In this document: positions 27,251 through 34,567 of the stretch, one piece after another
Numbering within the stretch: position 1 is the stretch's first letter
Layout of the letters: each line of letters begins with the position of its first letter
Origin: Treponema sp.
GTDB lineage: Bacteria; Spirochaetota; Spirochaetia; Treponematales; Treponemataceae
Length of the DNA stretch: 62,924 nucleotides
Assembly (NCBI GenBank): GCA_018385315.1
Contig: JAHAZJ010000085.1
Coordinates: 1-62,924 of the forward strand
Direction: 5' to 3'
Position numbers and translations under genes: made by a program
The notes under the pieces: generated by a model
What the model was told of the DNA's origin: nothing
Databases searched by the model: none
What the model saw: only the letters and a program-made list of their open reading frames with translations

Positions 27251-27943
27251 ATGAAATTTTTAGTATTAAGTGATTTGCATGCCGCTAATGATATGATTGA
27301 AAAAATGGATTCTTTATTTAAACAAGCTGATGGAGTTTTGTTTGCTGGAGATTTTGCTGAATGTTTTAAGCCGGAAACAGGAAAAGAAGCCTTAGATAAG
27401 TTCTGTAAAAAGCACGATACAATTTTTGCAGTTTTAGGAAATTGTGATAACGAAGATTTTCTTGTTGATTTGGACGAACAGGATATTAATGTTGAAAAAA
27501 CTTTAGTTTACGAAGGTGGTCTTGCAATTGCTGGTGCAGGTGGTGGCACAAAGTTTACTGGCAAAACAGAATTTGAACGTACAGAAGAAGATATCATTGC
27601 TGACTTCGAAATTGTTGAAAATGCGGTTGCAGAAACTGGAGATGCATCTTTATGGAAGAGCCTTATTATGATTTGTCATAATCCTCCAAAAGGTGAAGTT
27701 TGTGACAAAGTAAATGAAGAACTTCATGCCGGAAGCCAGATGTTTGCAGATTATGTGGCTAAAAATCAGCCTGTTGCTGTTATTTGTGGACATATTCACG
27801 AGGGACAGGGTGTGGAAAAAATTGGCGAAACTACAGTAATGAATCCTGGTTCTATGGCAGAAGGCTGTTACGGCTGGCTGGAAGTTGAAAAAGATGGAGA
27901 AGGCTGGAAGGTAACATCAGCAGAAACAAAAAAGTTGGCCTAA
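27251..27943 (+). CDS. Calcineurin-like metallophosphoesterase
   Basis: A 230-residue cytosolic protein. Metal ligands are visible: Asp8 and His10 (SDLHA), Asp34 (AGDF), Asn64 (GNCDN), a histidine in MICHNPP and GHIHEG near residue 178. It resembles the YfcE/Rv0805 group of small phosphodiesterases. The substrate is unknown. AGGTGG precedes the ATG. It follows hisC by 18 bases and precedes the SUMF1 gene by 22, so the four genes 26081-30152 may be one transcript. Confidence 0.88.
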   Translation: MKFLVLSDLHAANDMIEKMDSLFKQADGVLFAGDFAECFKPETGKEALDKFCKKHDTIFAVLGNCDNEDFLVDLDEQDINVEKTLVYEGGLAIAGAGGGTKFTGKTEFERTEEDIIADFEIVENAVAETGDASLWKSLIMICHNPPKGEVCDKVNEELHAGSQMFADYVAKNQPVAVICGHIHEGQGVEKIGETTVMNPGSMAEGCYGWLEVEKDGEGWKVTSAETKKLA

Positions 27944-27965
27944 ATCAGATTAAGAGGAGTTCACT

Positions 27966-28943
27966 ATGAGTTTAAAAAAAATTTATACTTTTATGGCACT
28001 TGCAACTTTGACTGTTGCCACTTTTGCACAGGAAAGTTTTAATCCATTAAATTTTGTCTCATTTAAAAAGAATCTTACATATGTTCAGGGAGAAGATTCT
28101 CAGACATATACAGTTGAACGAACTCTTAATCCTTATGCAATAAACAAGTTTGAAACAACTTACAGGCTCTGGTATGAAATTAGAGTTATGGCTGAAAAAC
28201 GTGGATATGTATTTCAGAATCCAGGTCAGCCAGGAAGTCATGGGAAACGGGCAGTTGTTCCAAATGCAGAAAATGAAAATCAGCCTGTAACAATGATTAA
28301 CTGGTATGATGCTATTGTCTGGTGTAATGCTTTAAGCGAAATAAAAGGAAAAACTCCATGTTATACTTACAATGGTAAAGTAATAAAAGATGCTCAGGAT
28401 TCTGCTGCCTGCGATTTATGTGAATGTAATTGGAATGCAGATGGTTTTAGACTTCCTAGTGAGTCAGAATGGGAGTATGCGGCGCGAAAAACTAAAAAAG
28501 GGATGGCTAAAGGAGATAGAATAAGCGGTCAAAAAACTGGGGATTATGAAGAAGGGCAGCGATATGCCTGGATTAGTGAAAACTGTATAAATACAAAAAT
28601 TGTTGGTACTGCCGGTCTTCCATTCAATCCGGAAGAGGTTAGCCGACCCGCAACTGGAAATGCAAATGAAGCTGGTCTTTATGATATGAGTGGAAATGTT
28701 ATGGAATATTGCTGGGACTGGAATGGTGATTACAGTAGTGAATATCCTTATGGAATAGAAATGGGATATGACAGAATATGTAGAGGTGGAAGCTGGTCTC
28801 CATATACAATGTTTGCCTATGCTGGAGATCGCTATGGTTATGATCCAAATGAAACCTATAACTATATGGGGTTTCGTCTGGCATATTCAATTGTTACAAC
28901 TGATGGAAAAACTCCAGTAAAAAATACTGTTAGTGCCTATTAA
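27966..28943 (+). CDS. Secreted SUMF1-fold (formylglycine-generating-like) protein
   Basis: A 325-residue protein with a signal peptide ending TFAQ. It shows the SUMF1/FGE-sulfatase fold: INKFETTYRLWYEI, NWYDAIVWCNALSE, FRLPSESEWEYAAR, GNVMEYCWDW, CRGGSW and MGFRLA. The two catalytic cysteines of true formylglycine enzymes are missing (RGGSWSPYTMFAYAGDRYG), and no sulfatase is nearby. It is therefore more likely a binding or structural member, as is common in treponemes. AGGAG lies before the start. Confidence 0.85.
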   Translation: MSLKKIYTFMALATLTVATFAQESFNPLNFVSFKKNLTYVQGEDSQTYTVERTLNPYAINKFETTYRLWYEIRVMAEKRGYVFQNPGQPGSHGKRAVVPNAENENQPVTMINWYDAIVWCNALSEIKGKTPCYTYNGKVIKDAQDSAACDLCECNWNADGFRLPSESEWEYAARKTKKGMAKGDRISGQKTGDYEEGQRYAWISENCINTKIVGTAGLPFNPEEVSRPATGNANEAGLYDMSGNVMEYCWDWNGDYSSEYPYGIEMGYDRICRGGSWSPYTMFAYAGDRYGYDPNETYNYMGFRLAYSIVTTDGKTPVKNTVSAY

Positions 28944-28955
28944 AAAAGGAATAGT

Positions 28956-30152
28956 ATGACATATAATCATTTAAATCATATTCAGGAAGTTTTTGATACT
29001 TTTGTTTCTAAAAATGAAGTAGCAGGTTTAAATCTGTTAATTTATCAAAATGATAAAGAAATTGGATACTGGCAGGCGGGATATAAAAATATTGAAAAAA
29101 AACAGACTTTTGATAGAGATACAATCTGTCGTCTGTATTCAATGTCTAAACCAATAACAAGTGTTGCTGCATTAATGCTGGTAGAGCAGGGTAAACTGGA
29201 TTTAGGTTCACCAGTTGGAAATTATTTGCCTGCATTTTGGAATATTAAGGTTTGTACTGAACCTGGAAAGAATGGAAAACCTGTAAAAGCTCAGCGGACA
29301 ATTTTGATTCAAGATCTTCTTAATATGACTAGTGGATATACTTATGGGGCATATTGGGAAGGTGCAACTTTAGGCGAACATATGACTTCTGAATATATTC
29401 AAGTTCTTAATCAAGATTGTATAAAAGATTGCAAGATTTCTACACAGGAAGTGGCAAATCATTTTAGTGAAATTCCTCTTAGCTTTGAACCTGGTACCGA
29501 TTACAATTATGGTTTTAGTGCAGATATTTTAGGTGCTGTCATAGAAGTTGTTTCTGGCCAAAAACTTAGTGAGTTTCTGAAAAAGAATATTTTTGATCCT
29601 TTAGAAATGAATGATACAGCATTTTATGTACCACAAGAAAAGCAGTGTCGCTTATCTAATGTATATAAATGTGTGAATAATAAACTTGAGCTTTTTACTT
29701 CGCCAAATCTTGGTATTCAGCCATTTATGGATCATACGCCTTCTTTTGAAAGTGGAGGGGCAGGGCTTTGTTCAACAATTGATGATTATATGAAATTTGC
29801 CTCTATGCTCTGTAATAAAGGTGTTTACAATGGAGTAAGAATTCTTCAGGAAAAAACAGTGGATTTTATATCCAAGGGTAAACTATCGCCATTATTGCAA
29901 CAGAAATTTAATCAGAAAATGGAACATTTGTTGGGTTATTCATATTCCAATCTTATGCGTATTGCTCAGGAACCCGGTTATTGCAAAGCCATTACGGAAA
30001 AAGGTGAATTTGGATGGGACGGTTGGCTTGGCCCATATATGTCTGTGGACTTAAAAAATAACCTTACAATAGTAATGCTTATGCAAAAAACAGATGCAGG
30101 AACCTGGGAGCTTACAAGAAGAGTAAAAAATATTATTTACACTTCTTTATAA
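28956..30152 (+). CDS. Serine hydrolase of the class C beta-lactamase/EstB fold
   Basis: A 398-residue protein without a signal peptide. The nucleophile motif is SMSK (Ser62, Lys65), and DYNYGFSADILGAVIEVVSG carries the second catalytic Tyr in the style of EstB esterases. SFESGGAGLCSTIDDYMKF is also typical. It is probably a cytosolic esterase or D-amino peptidase rather than a resistance enzyme, since it is not exported. It follows the SUMF1 gene by 12 bases. Confidence 0.85.
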   Translation: MTYNHLNHIQEVFDTFVSKNEVAGLNLLIYQNDKEIGYWQAGYKNIEKKQTFDRDTICRLYSMSKPITSVAALMLVEQGKLDLGSPVGNYLPAFWNIKVCTEPGKNGKPVKAQRTILIQDLLNMTSGYTYGAYWEGATLGEHMTSEYIQVLNQDCIKDCKISTQEVANHFSEIPLSFEPGTDYNYGFSADILGAVIEVVSGQKLSEFLKKNIFDPLEMNDTAFYVPQEKQCRLSNVYKCVNNKLELFTSPNLGIQPFMDHTPSFESGGAGLCSTIDDYMKFASMLCNKGVYNGVRILQEKTVDFISKGKLSPLLQQKFNQKMEHLLGYSYSNLMRIAQEPGYCKAITEKGEFGWDGWLGPYMSVDLKNNLTIVMLMQKTDAGTWELTRRVKNIIYTSL

Positions 30153-30154
30153 AA

Positions 30155-31195
30155 CTATAATCTGCTTTCCTGCTTTTTTAATCTCTTTGTTTCTGCGCGA
30201 ATATATTTTTTCTGTTTGCGGCTTAATTTTTTTCCCCGTTTAATGGTCATATCCTCTTTTTTGAAATTTAATAACCAGTAAGAAAGGAATACGGAAATGA
30301 TACAAAGAATAGTAGCCATAATTACAGGTACATAACCTGGCAAATTTTCGAATGGCAATTTAAAGTTCATACCAAAGAAACTTGTTATAAATGTTGGAGC
30401 CATCATAACAAGGTTGATGATAGCAAGTTTTTTCATAACAATGTTCAAATTGTTGGATGTAACAGAAGAGAAGGCATCCATAACACCAAAAATAATATTA
30501 GAATATGTGTCGGCCATTTCAATTGCCTGTCGGTTATCAATACTAACACCTTCTACAAAATCAATATCTTCTTCGTCAAATTTAATCAGCTTTGTAACTT
30601 TCATTTTTTGAAGTAGAAGGGCGTTACTTCTAAGGGATGTTGTAAAATATACCAAAGATTTTTCTAACCCAAGCATTAACATAATTTCCTGGTTTTCGAT
30701 TTCTTGACGCATTTCATTTTGAATGCTGGTAGATCTTCTGTTGATTTCTTTAAGATAACGCAGAAAGTTTAAGTTTGCCCGGTTCATAATCTGTACAATA
30801 AATGATGGGAAATCTGTCAGGCGAACATTTTTTACCCGGTTATTTCCAAAATCTTTTAGAATTTCGCAGTCTGTCCAGCAAAGTGTGATAATGGTTTTTC
30901 CTTTAATAATAATGCCCACAGGAACTGCAAAATATGGTGTTTCTGCATTTGGATCGTAAACAGGAACCCGAACAATAGTAAGGATATATCCTTCACCATC
31001 TTCCATACGAGAAAGTTCATCGGGGTCTAAAATATCTAGAATATGATCTTGATCAATGTCATATTCTTTTTGAAGTTCTGCTGTTTCATCTCTGTTTACA
31101 TTTCGGGCGTCAATCCAAACAGGTTTTCTGCCGTCAAGTTCATCTTTTTTTGTCTTTGTAAATTGACCGTCAATTTGCTGCCAGTATGTAATCAT
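30155..31195 (-). CDS. corA: CorA-family magnesium/divalent cation transporter
   Basis: A 346-residue inner-membrane channel. It has a cytosolic N-terminal domain, a long helix, two C-terminal membrane helices and the selectivity motif GMN in FFGMNFKLPFENLPGY. The ATG at 31195 is preferred because AAGGTG (31209-31204) lies 8 bases upstream; a GTG at 31204 would begin inside that ribosome-binding site. The stop of a 39-codon upstream ORF touches the ribosome-binding site, which suggests translational coupling. Confidence 0.93.
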   Translation of the reverse strand: MITYWQQIDGQFTKTKKDELDGRKPVWIDARNVNRDETAELQKEYDIDQDHILDILDPDELSRMEDGEGYILTIVRVPVYDPNAETPYFAVPVGIIIKGKTIITLCWTDCEILKDFGNNRVKNVRLTDFPSFIVQIMNRANLNFLRYLKEINRRSTSIQNEMRQEIENQEIMLMLGLEKSLVYFTTSLRSNALLLQKMKVTKLIKFDEEDIDFVEGVSIDNRQAIEMADTYSNIIFGVMDAFSSVTSNNLNIVMKKLAIINLVMMAPTFITSFFGMNFKLPFENLPGYVPVIMATILCIISVFLSYWLLNFKKEDMTIKRGKKLSRKQKKYIRAETKRLKKQESRL

Positions 31196-31208
31196 GCTAT
31201 TCACCTTT

Positions 31209-31328
31209 AAAATAATAATATGTGCGTAAATAGCCTTCTGAATAATCGGGGAAAAATTAGAGAGATTTATTCAAGAGGCTTTTTATTGTGATTAATGAAT
31301 GTATGGGATAACTCGACCCGCCTTCCAT
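31209..31328 (-). CDS. 39-residue upstream ORF, possible corA leader peptide
   Basis: On the minus strand AGGAGG (31341-31336) is followed 7 bases later by ATG and an open frame of 39 codons, MEGGSSYPIHSLITIKSL and onwards, ending TAA at 31211-31209. The C-terminal part is basic and hydrophobic (IFPRLFRRLFTHILLF). The stop codon is 13 bases before the corA start and abuts the corA ribosome-binding site. The ribosome-binding site is the best in this neighbourhood, so translation is plausible. No family is recognised. It may be a regulatory leader or a small membrane protein. Confidence 0.55.
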
Positions 31329-31341
31329 AAAGAAGCCTCCT
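31275..31341 (-). promoter_or_regulatory. Hairpin sequestering the leader-ORF start upstream of corA
   Basis: On the minus strand GAGGCTT-C-TTTAT (31339-31327) pairs with ATAAAAAGCCTC (31286-31275): 12 bp with one bulged C. It occupies four bases of the AGGAGG and the A and T of the ATG. The distal arm lies inside the ORF, so ribosomes would have to open it. No known magnesium riboswitch consensus was recognised. Confidence 0.55.
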
Positions 31342-31398
31342 GTTTAAGATTTGTGCAAATAAATTGCTAGAAACATAATATCATAAAAAAAGCTTTTA

Positions 31399-31410
31399 GT
31401 AAGTACTTAC
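31399..31410. promoter_or_regulatory. 12-bp perfect palindrome GTAAGTACTTAC
   Basis: A perfect palindrome in the spacer between corA and the small + strand gene. It lies about 19 bases upstream (minus strand) of TATTAT (31380-31375), a possible corA -10 box, so it would overlap the -35 region. Candidate operator; the binding protein is unknown. Confidence 0.4.
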
Positions 31411-31474
31411 GTGAAAAAAGCAATTTTTTTTGCGTAAAATAGTCCAAATTTTACATTTTGAGGCAATATTATAA

Positions 31475-31741
31475 ATGGAGGATTATGTGGAAAAATATGA
31501 ATTTCGGCTAGCAGCGGGATATTGCAGAAAAAAAGGAATTGCGGTGCTGGAACAGAATGGAGCCAGTATAAAGTTCCTAATCAAAAATCAGGATGATGAA
31601 GTTACAAAACAAAAGCTGAGGAGTGCCTTTTGTTCTTACATAAAGTTTGTGAGAAGACAAAAGGATTGTGACAAAACTTTCCAGCAGGTGCCTAAAGTAG
31701 ATTTTATAGGCATCACCGGGAATTTCTACTCATATATATAA
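31475..31741 (+). CDS. Small protein of unknown function
   Basis: An 88-residue soluble, basic protein (EKYEFRLAAGYCRKKGIAVLEQNGASIKFLI, ending ITGNFYSYI) with no recognised family. A GTG at 31487, in frame, has GGAGG (31477-31481) 5 bases upstream and is a good alternative start, giving 84 residues; the ATG at 31475 has only a distant GAGG. A terminator follows. It stands alone between corA and the metal-chaperone GTPase. Confidence 0.65.
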   Translation: MEDYVEKYEFRLAAGYCRKKGIAVLEQNGASIKFLIKNQDDEVTKQKLRSAFCSYIKFVRRQKDCDKTFQQVPKVDFIGITGNFYSYI

Positions 31742-31783
31742 TAATTTTATATATACAGTTTAATCTTGCAGAGCTTCATAAAA

Positions 31784-31818
31784 AAAAGCCATTTTACTTT
31801 TACAGCAAAATGGCTTTT
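31784..31818. terminator. Bidirectional terminator
   Basis: AAAAGCCATTTT (31784-31795) pairs perfectly with AAAATGGCTTTT (31807-31818). T-runs lie on both strands, so it can end both convergent genes. Confidence 0.9.
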
Positions 31819-31843
31819 CTTATTGCAATTAAGCAGAAGTTAT

Positions 31844-33085
31844 TTATTTTGCAAGACAGTTATCCAGGTCTTTTGTAATCTGTTCTTTGTCTAAGTGGCG
31901 ACCAATAATAACAAGCTTTATCATTCGATCACCAACTTCAGGATCCCAATCTTTTTTCATTTCTGGTTCTTCTGCAAGAACTTTTTCCTGTTCTTCTTTT
32001 GGACAAGATGCAAGCCAGTTTCCAGAGTACCCGGCAGAAATCTGGCGGCCACTTGTTTCAAGAACATATGCCATTTCTTCTTCATCGCTGAACCAGATAA
32101 CACCTTTTGAACGGATAATATTTCTTGGCCATTTTGCGGCATACTGGTCTAACTTATTGCGGTCAAATGCCTTTCTGCGGTAGTAAACGAAAGAGCCGAT
32201 TCCATATTCATCTTCGCTTTCACCTTCATGTTTGTGTTCATGATGATGGTGATGATGTCCGTGTTCGTGTTCATGTTCGTGGTCATGATCACATTCTTCA
32301 CCTTCTTCGTGATGATGTCCGCATTTTTCACAAACCTCATCGTCGTCGTCATCATCATCATGGTGTTCATCATGTTCTTCTGCTTCATGAGCTTCAAGTT
32401 CTTTTACCCAGCCTGCAGAAGCATAAACTGTTTCAAAATCAAAGCGGTCTGTTCCAATAATATCTTCAACAGGAACTTCGCAGCGAGTTGTTTCAATAAC
32501 TTTAACTTCTGGCTGAATTTTATTAATTACTGCACGAACCATTTTCATCTGTTCATCTGTAACAAGGTCCCGCTTGTTTACGATAAGAGTAGAACAGAAT
32601 TCAATCTGCTGAATAAGGAGAGATTCAATATCTTCTTCATCAATGCCTTCTTTAAGCAAAGATTTTCCTTCGTCAAATTCATCAACAAGGCGGGCTGCAT
32701 CAACAACGCCAACTACGTTATCAAGTTTACCAATTTCAATTGTTTCAATAGCCTGGGCAATTGGCATTGGTTCACAAACACCAGAAGCTTCAATTAAAAT
32801 GTAATCATATTTTCCAGTTTTCATCAGGTTTTCAATTCCCTGAACCATGTCTGACTTTAATGTACAGCAGATACATCCGTTTGTAAGAGGTACAATGCTG
32901 TTTGTGTCTGTAATGTTTGCTTCTTTAGAAATAAGACGTTCATCAACGTTTACTTCACCAATATCATTTACAATAACTGCAACCTTATATCCCTTCTGAT
33001 TTGTAAGAACTCTATTAAGAAGTGTAGTTTTTCCAGCACCCAAGTAACCACAAAGTAATGTAATTGGAATTTTTTTCTTAGCCAT
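31844..33085 (-). CDS. COG0523 metal-chaperone GTPase (CobW/ZNG1 type)
   Basis: A 413-residue GTPase. Walker A is GYLGAGKTTLL, the metal site CICC is at residues 71-74, and a GTP-specificity NKRD is visible (IVNKRD). Between the two domains (about 235-300) is an extreme His/Asp/Glu linker with runs such as HDHEHEHEHGHHHHHHEH and CEKCGHHH. Relatives deliver zinc or other metals to client enzymes, and such linkers bind metal. GGAGA precedes the start. No zinc-uptake operon or Zur box was recognised around it. Confidence 0.9.
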   Translation of the reverse strand: MAKKKIPITLLCGYLGAGKTTLLNRVLTNQKGYKVAVIVNDIGEVNVDERLISKEANITDTNSIVPLTNGCICCTLKSDMVQGIENLMKTGKYDYILIEASGVCEPMPIAQAIETIEIGKLDNVVGVVDAARLVDEFDEGKSLLKEGIDEEDIESLLIQQIEFCSTLIVNKRDLVTDEQMKMVRAVINKIQPEVKVIETTRCEVPVEDIIGTDRFDFETVYASAGWVKELEAHEAEEHDEHHDDDDDDDEVCEKCGHHHEEGEECDHDHEHEHEHGHHHHHHEHKHEGESEDEYGIGSFVYYRRKAFDRNKLDQYAAKWPRNIIRSKGVIWFSDEEEMAYVLETSGRQISAGYSGNWLASCPKEEQEKVLAEEPEMKKDWDPEVGDRMIKLVIIGRHLDKEQITKDLDNCLAK

Positions 33086-33148
33086 TTTTTTTCTCCAGTA
33101 AATTTCTCTTATTTATTAATATAATAAAAAAGTATTTATATTTCACTA

Positions 33149-34564
33149 TTATTTTAAGTTTTTTGAATTAATTTTCGTAAAGATTGTATCAATTTCTGCA
33201 GGTTGAAGATGTCCATAGCCAATTATGAGCCAACCGGTTCCTGTTCCTTTTATATGAATGTTATTTTTTTTTGCAAATTGAATAAATTGGTCTTCTGAAA
33301 CATTAGGAATGCGGATAATAAAATGGAGTCCAGCTTGTTCCCCTCGCACTTCCACCTGGGGAAATTCTCTATATAAATGTTCAAGAATTAAATCCCTTCT
33401 ACTTCTATATATTTTTTTTGCCCGATTGATGTGTCGTTCAAAATAACCGCCTTGAATAAAATCAGCCAGAACCTGCTGTTCAATGCGAGGCACAGGACAT
33501 TTATAATAAGAATAATTGCTTTTGTATAATTCTATTAGTGGTTGTGGCAAAACTATATAACTTATGCGTAAAGCAGGTGTAAGTGTTCTGGAAAAAGTTC
33601 CCATATATATAACTTTATTTTTTGTATCAAAACCCTGCATAGAAGGAATAGGTACCCCTTTGTATCTAAAATCGCTATCATAATCATCTTCAATAATGTA
33701 TCTGTTTTCTTTTTCCTGAGCCCATTTTAATATAAGATTTTTGCGGGGAGCCGTCATAGTGATTCCAGTTGGAAACTGATGGGCAGGAGTAAGATGCAAA
33801 AGACATGTCTGATTTTCCAGCTTCTGGGATTGGGAAATTATAGAATTGATATCAGCACCATCTTCTGTAACAGGCACATCTACAGTTTTGCATCCTGTGT
33901 CTTCTATGATTTTTTTGATTGTTGTAAAACCCGGTTTTTCCAGAAAGAATACTGGTGTGATAAAAGAACCAGAGGGATTTTGAAGCTGTTCTTTTAAAGT
34001 GAATAACCGAATTAATAATTGCAATAAATCTGATGTACCACCACCGACTACAATTTGACTGGGATTACAATTAACACTTCGGTGGGAATATAAATATTGG
34101 CAAATTGCAGTTCTGAGTTTTTCTTCTCCTTGAAAATCGCCGGAACGTTCCAAAATTTCATTATTTTTTTGGGATAATACTTCTCTATATAATTGTCTTA
34201 ATGTGGCATAAGGAAAAAAAGATGTATCTGTAATATTTGCTTCCAGGTTTATTTCCTCTTTCGGAAGTTGTGTATTTGATACATCAGAACTGATTTTTTG
34301 TGTTGATTGGGAGGACTGAAGATTTTCTACAACATCAGTCTGAAAATCGCAAACAAAATATCCTTTTTTTTCTTTTGAATAAATATAGCCTTCATCTAAA
34401 AGTTGATTGTAGGCATTTTGAATGGTGTTGCAACTGACGTTGTAAAAAGCAGCTGCCTTGCGAACAGATTGTAATTTTGTGTCAGCAGGCAGCCATTTAC
34501 TGCGAATGTCTGAAGTTATTTTTTGATAAATATTAAAATAAAGACTTTCTTCAGTTTTTTTCAT
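33149..34564 (-). CDS. MocR/GabR-type regulator lacking the PLP lysine
   Basis: A 471-residue fusion of an N-terminal GntR winged helix (KLQSVRKAAAFYNVSCNTIQ) and a class I aminotransferase-like domain (YIIEDDYDSDFRY, GTFSRTLTPALRISY). In active PLP binders the last motif reads FSK; here the codon is AGA, giving Arg326. PLP may thus not form the usual Schiff base. MocR proteins regulate vitamin B6 or amine metabolism. It lies 3 bases after the protease gene and has no Shine-Dalgarno sequence, so it is probably coupled to it. Confidence 0.85.
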   Translation of the reverse strand: MKKTEESLYFNIYQKITSDIRSKWLPADTKLQSVRKAAAFYNVSCNTIQNAYNQLLDEGYIYSKEKKGYFVCDFQTDVVENLQSSQSTQKISSDVSNTQLPKEEINLEANITDTSFFPYATLRQLYREVLSQKNNEILERSGDFQGEEKLRTAICQYLYSHRSVNCNPSQIVVGGGTSDLLQLLIRLFTLKEQLQNPSGSFITPVFFLEKPGFTTIKKIIEDTGCKTVDVPVTEDGADINSIISQSQKLENQTCLLHLTPAHQFPTGITMTAPRKNLILKWAQEKENRYIIEDDYDSDFRYKGVPIPSMQGFDTKNKVIYMGTFSRTLTPALRISYIVLPQPLIELYKSNYSYYKCPVPRIEQQVLADFIQGGYFERHINRAKKIYRSRRDLILEHLYREFPQVEVRGEQAGLHFIIRIPNVSEDQFIQFAKKNNIHIKGTGTGWLIIGYGHLQPAEIDTIFTKINSKNLK

Positions 34565-34567
34565 TTA

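Noticed and set aside
31204-31204. GTG start for corA
   Set aside because: It would begin inside AAGGTG; the ATG at 31195 has standard spacing.
31196-31345. M-box or other known magnesium riboswitch before corA
   Set aside because: I could not match any known consensus; the structure is better described as a leader ORF with a hairpin.
32125-32797. Several open frames across the His-rich linker, both strands
   Set aside because: They are composition artefacts of CAT/GAT repeats; the GTPase frame has clear motifs.
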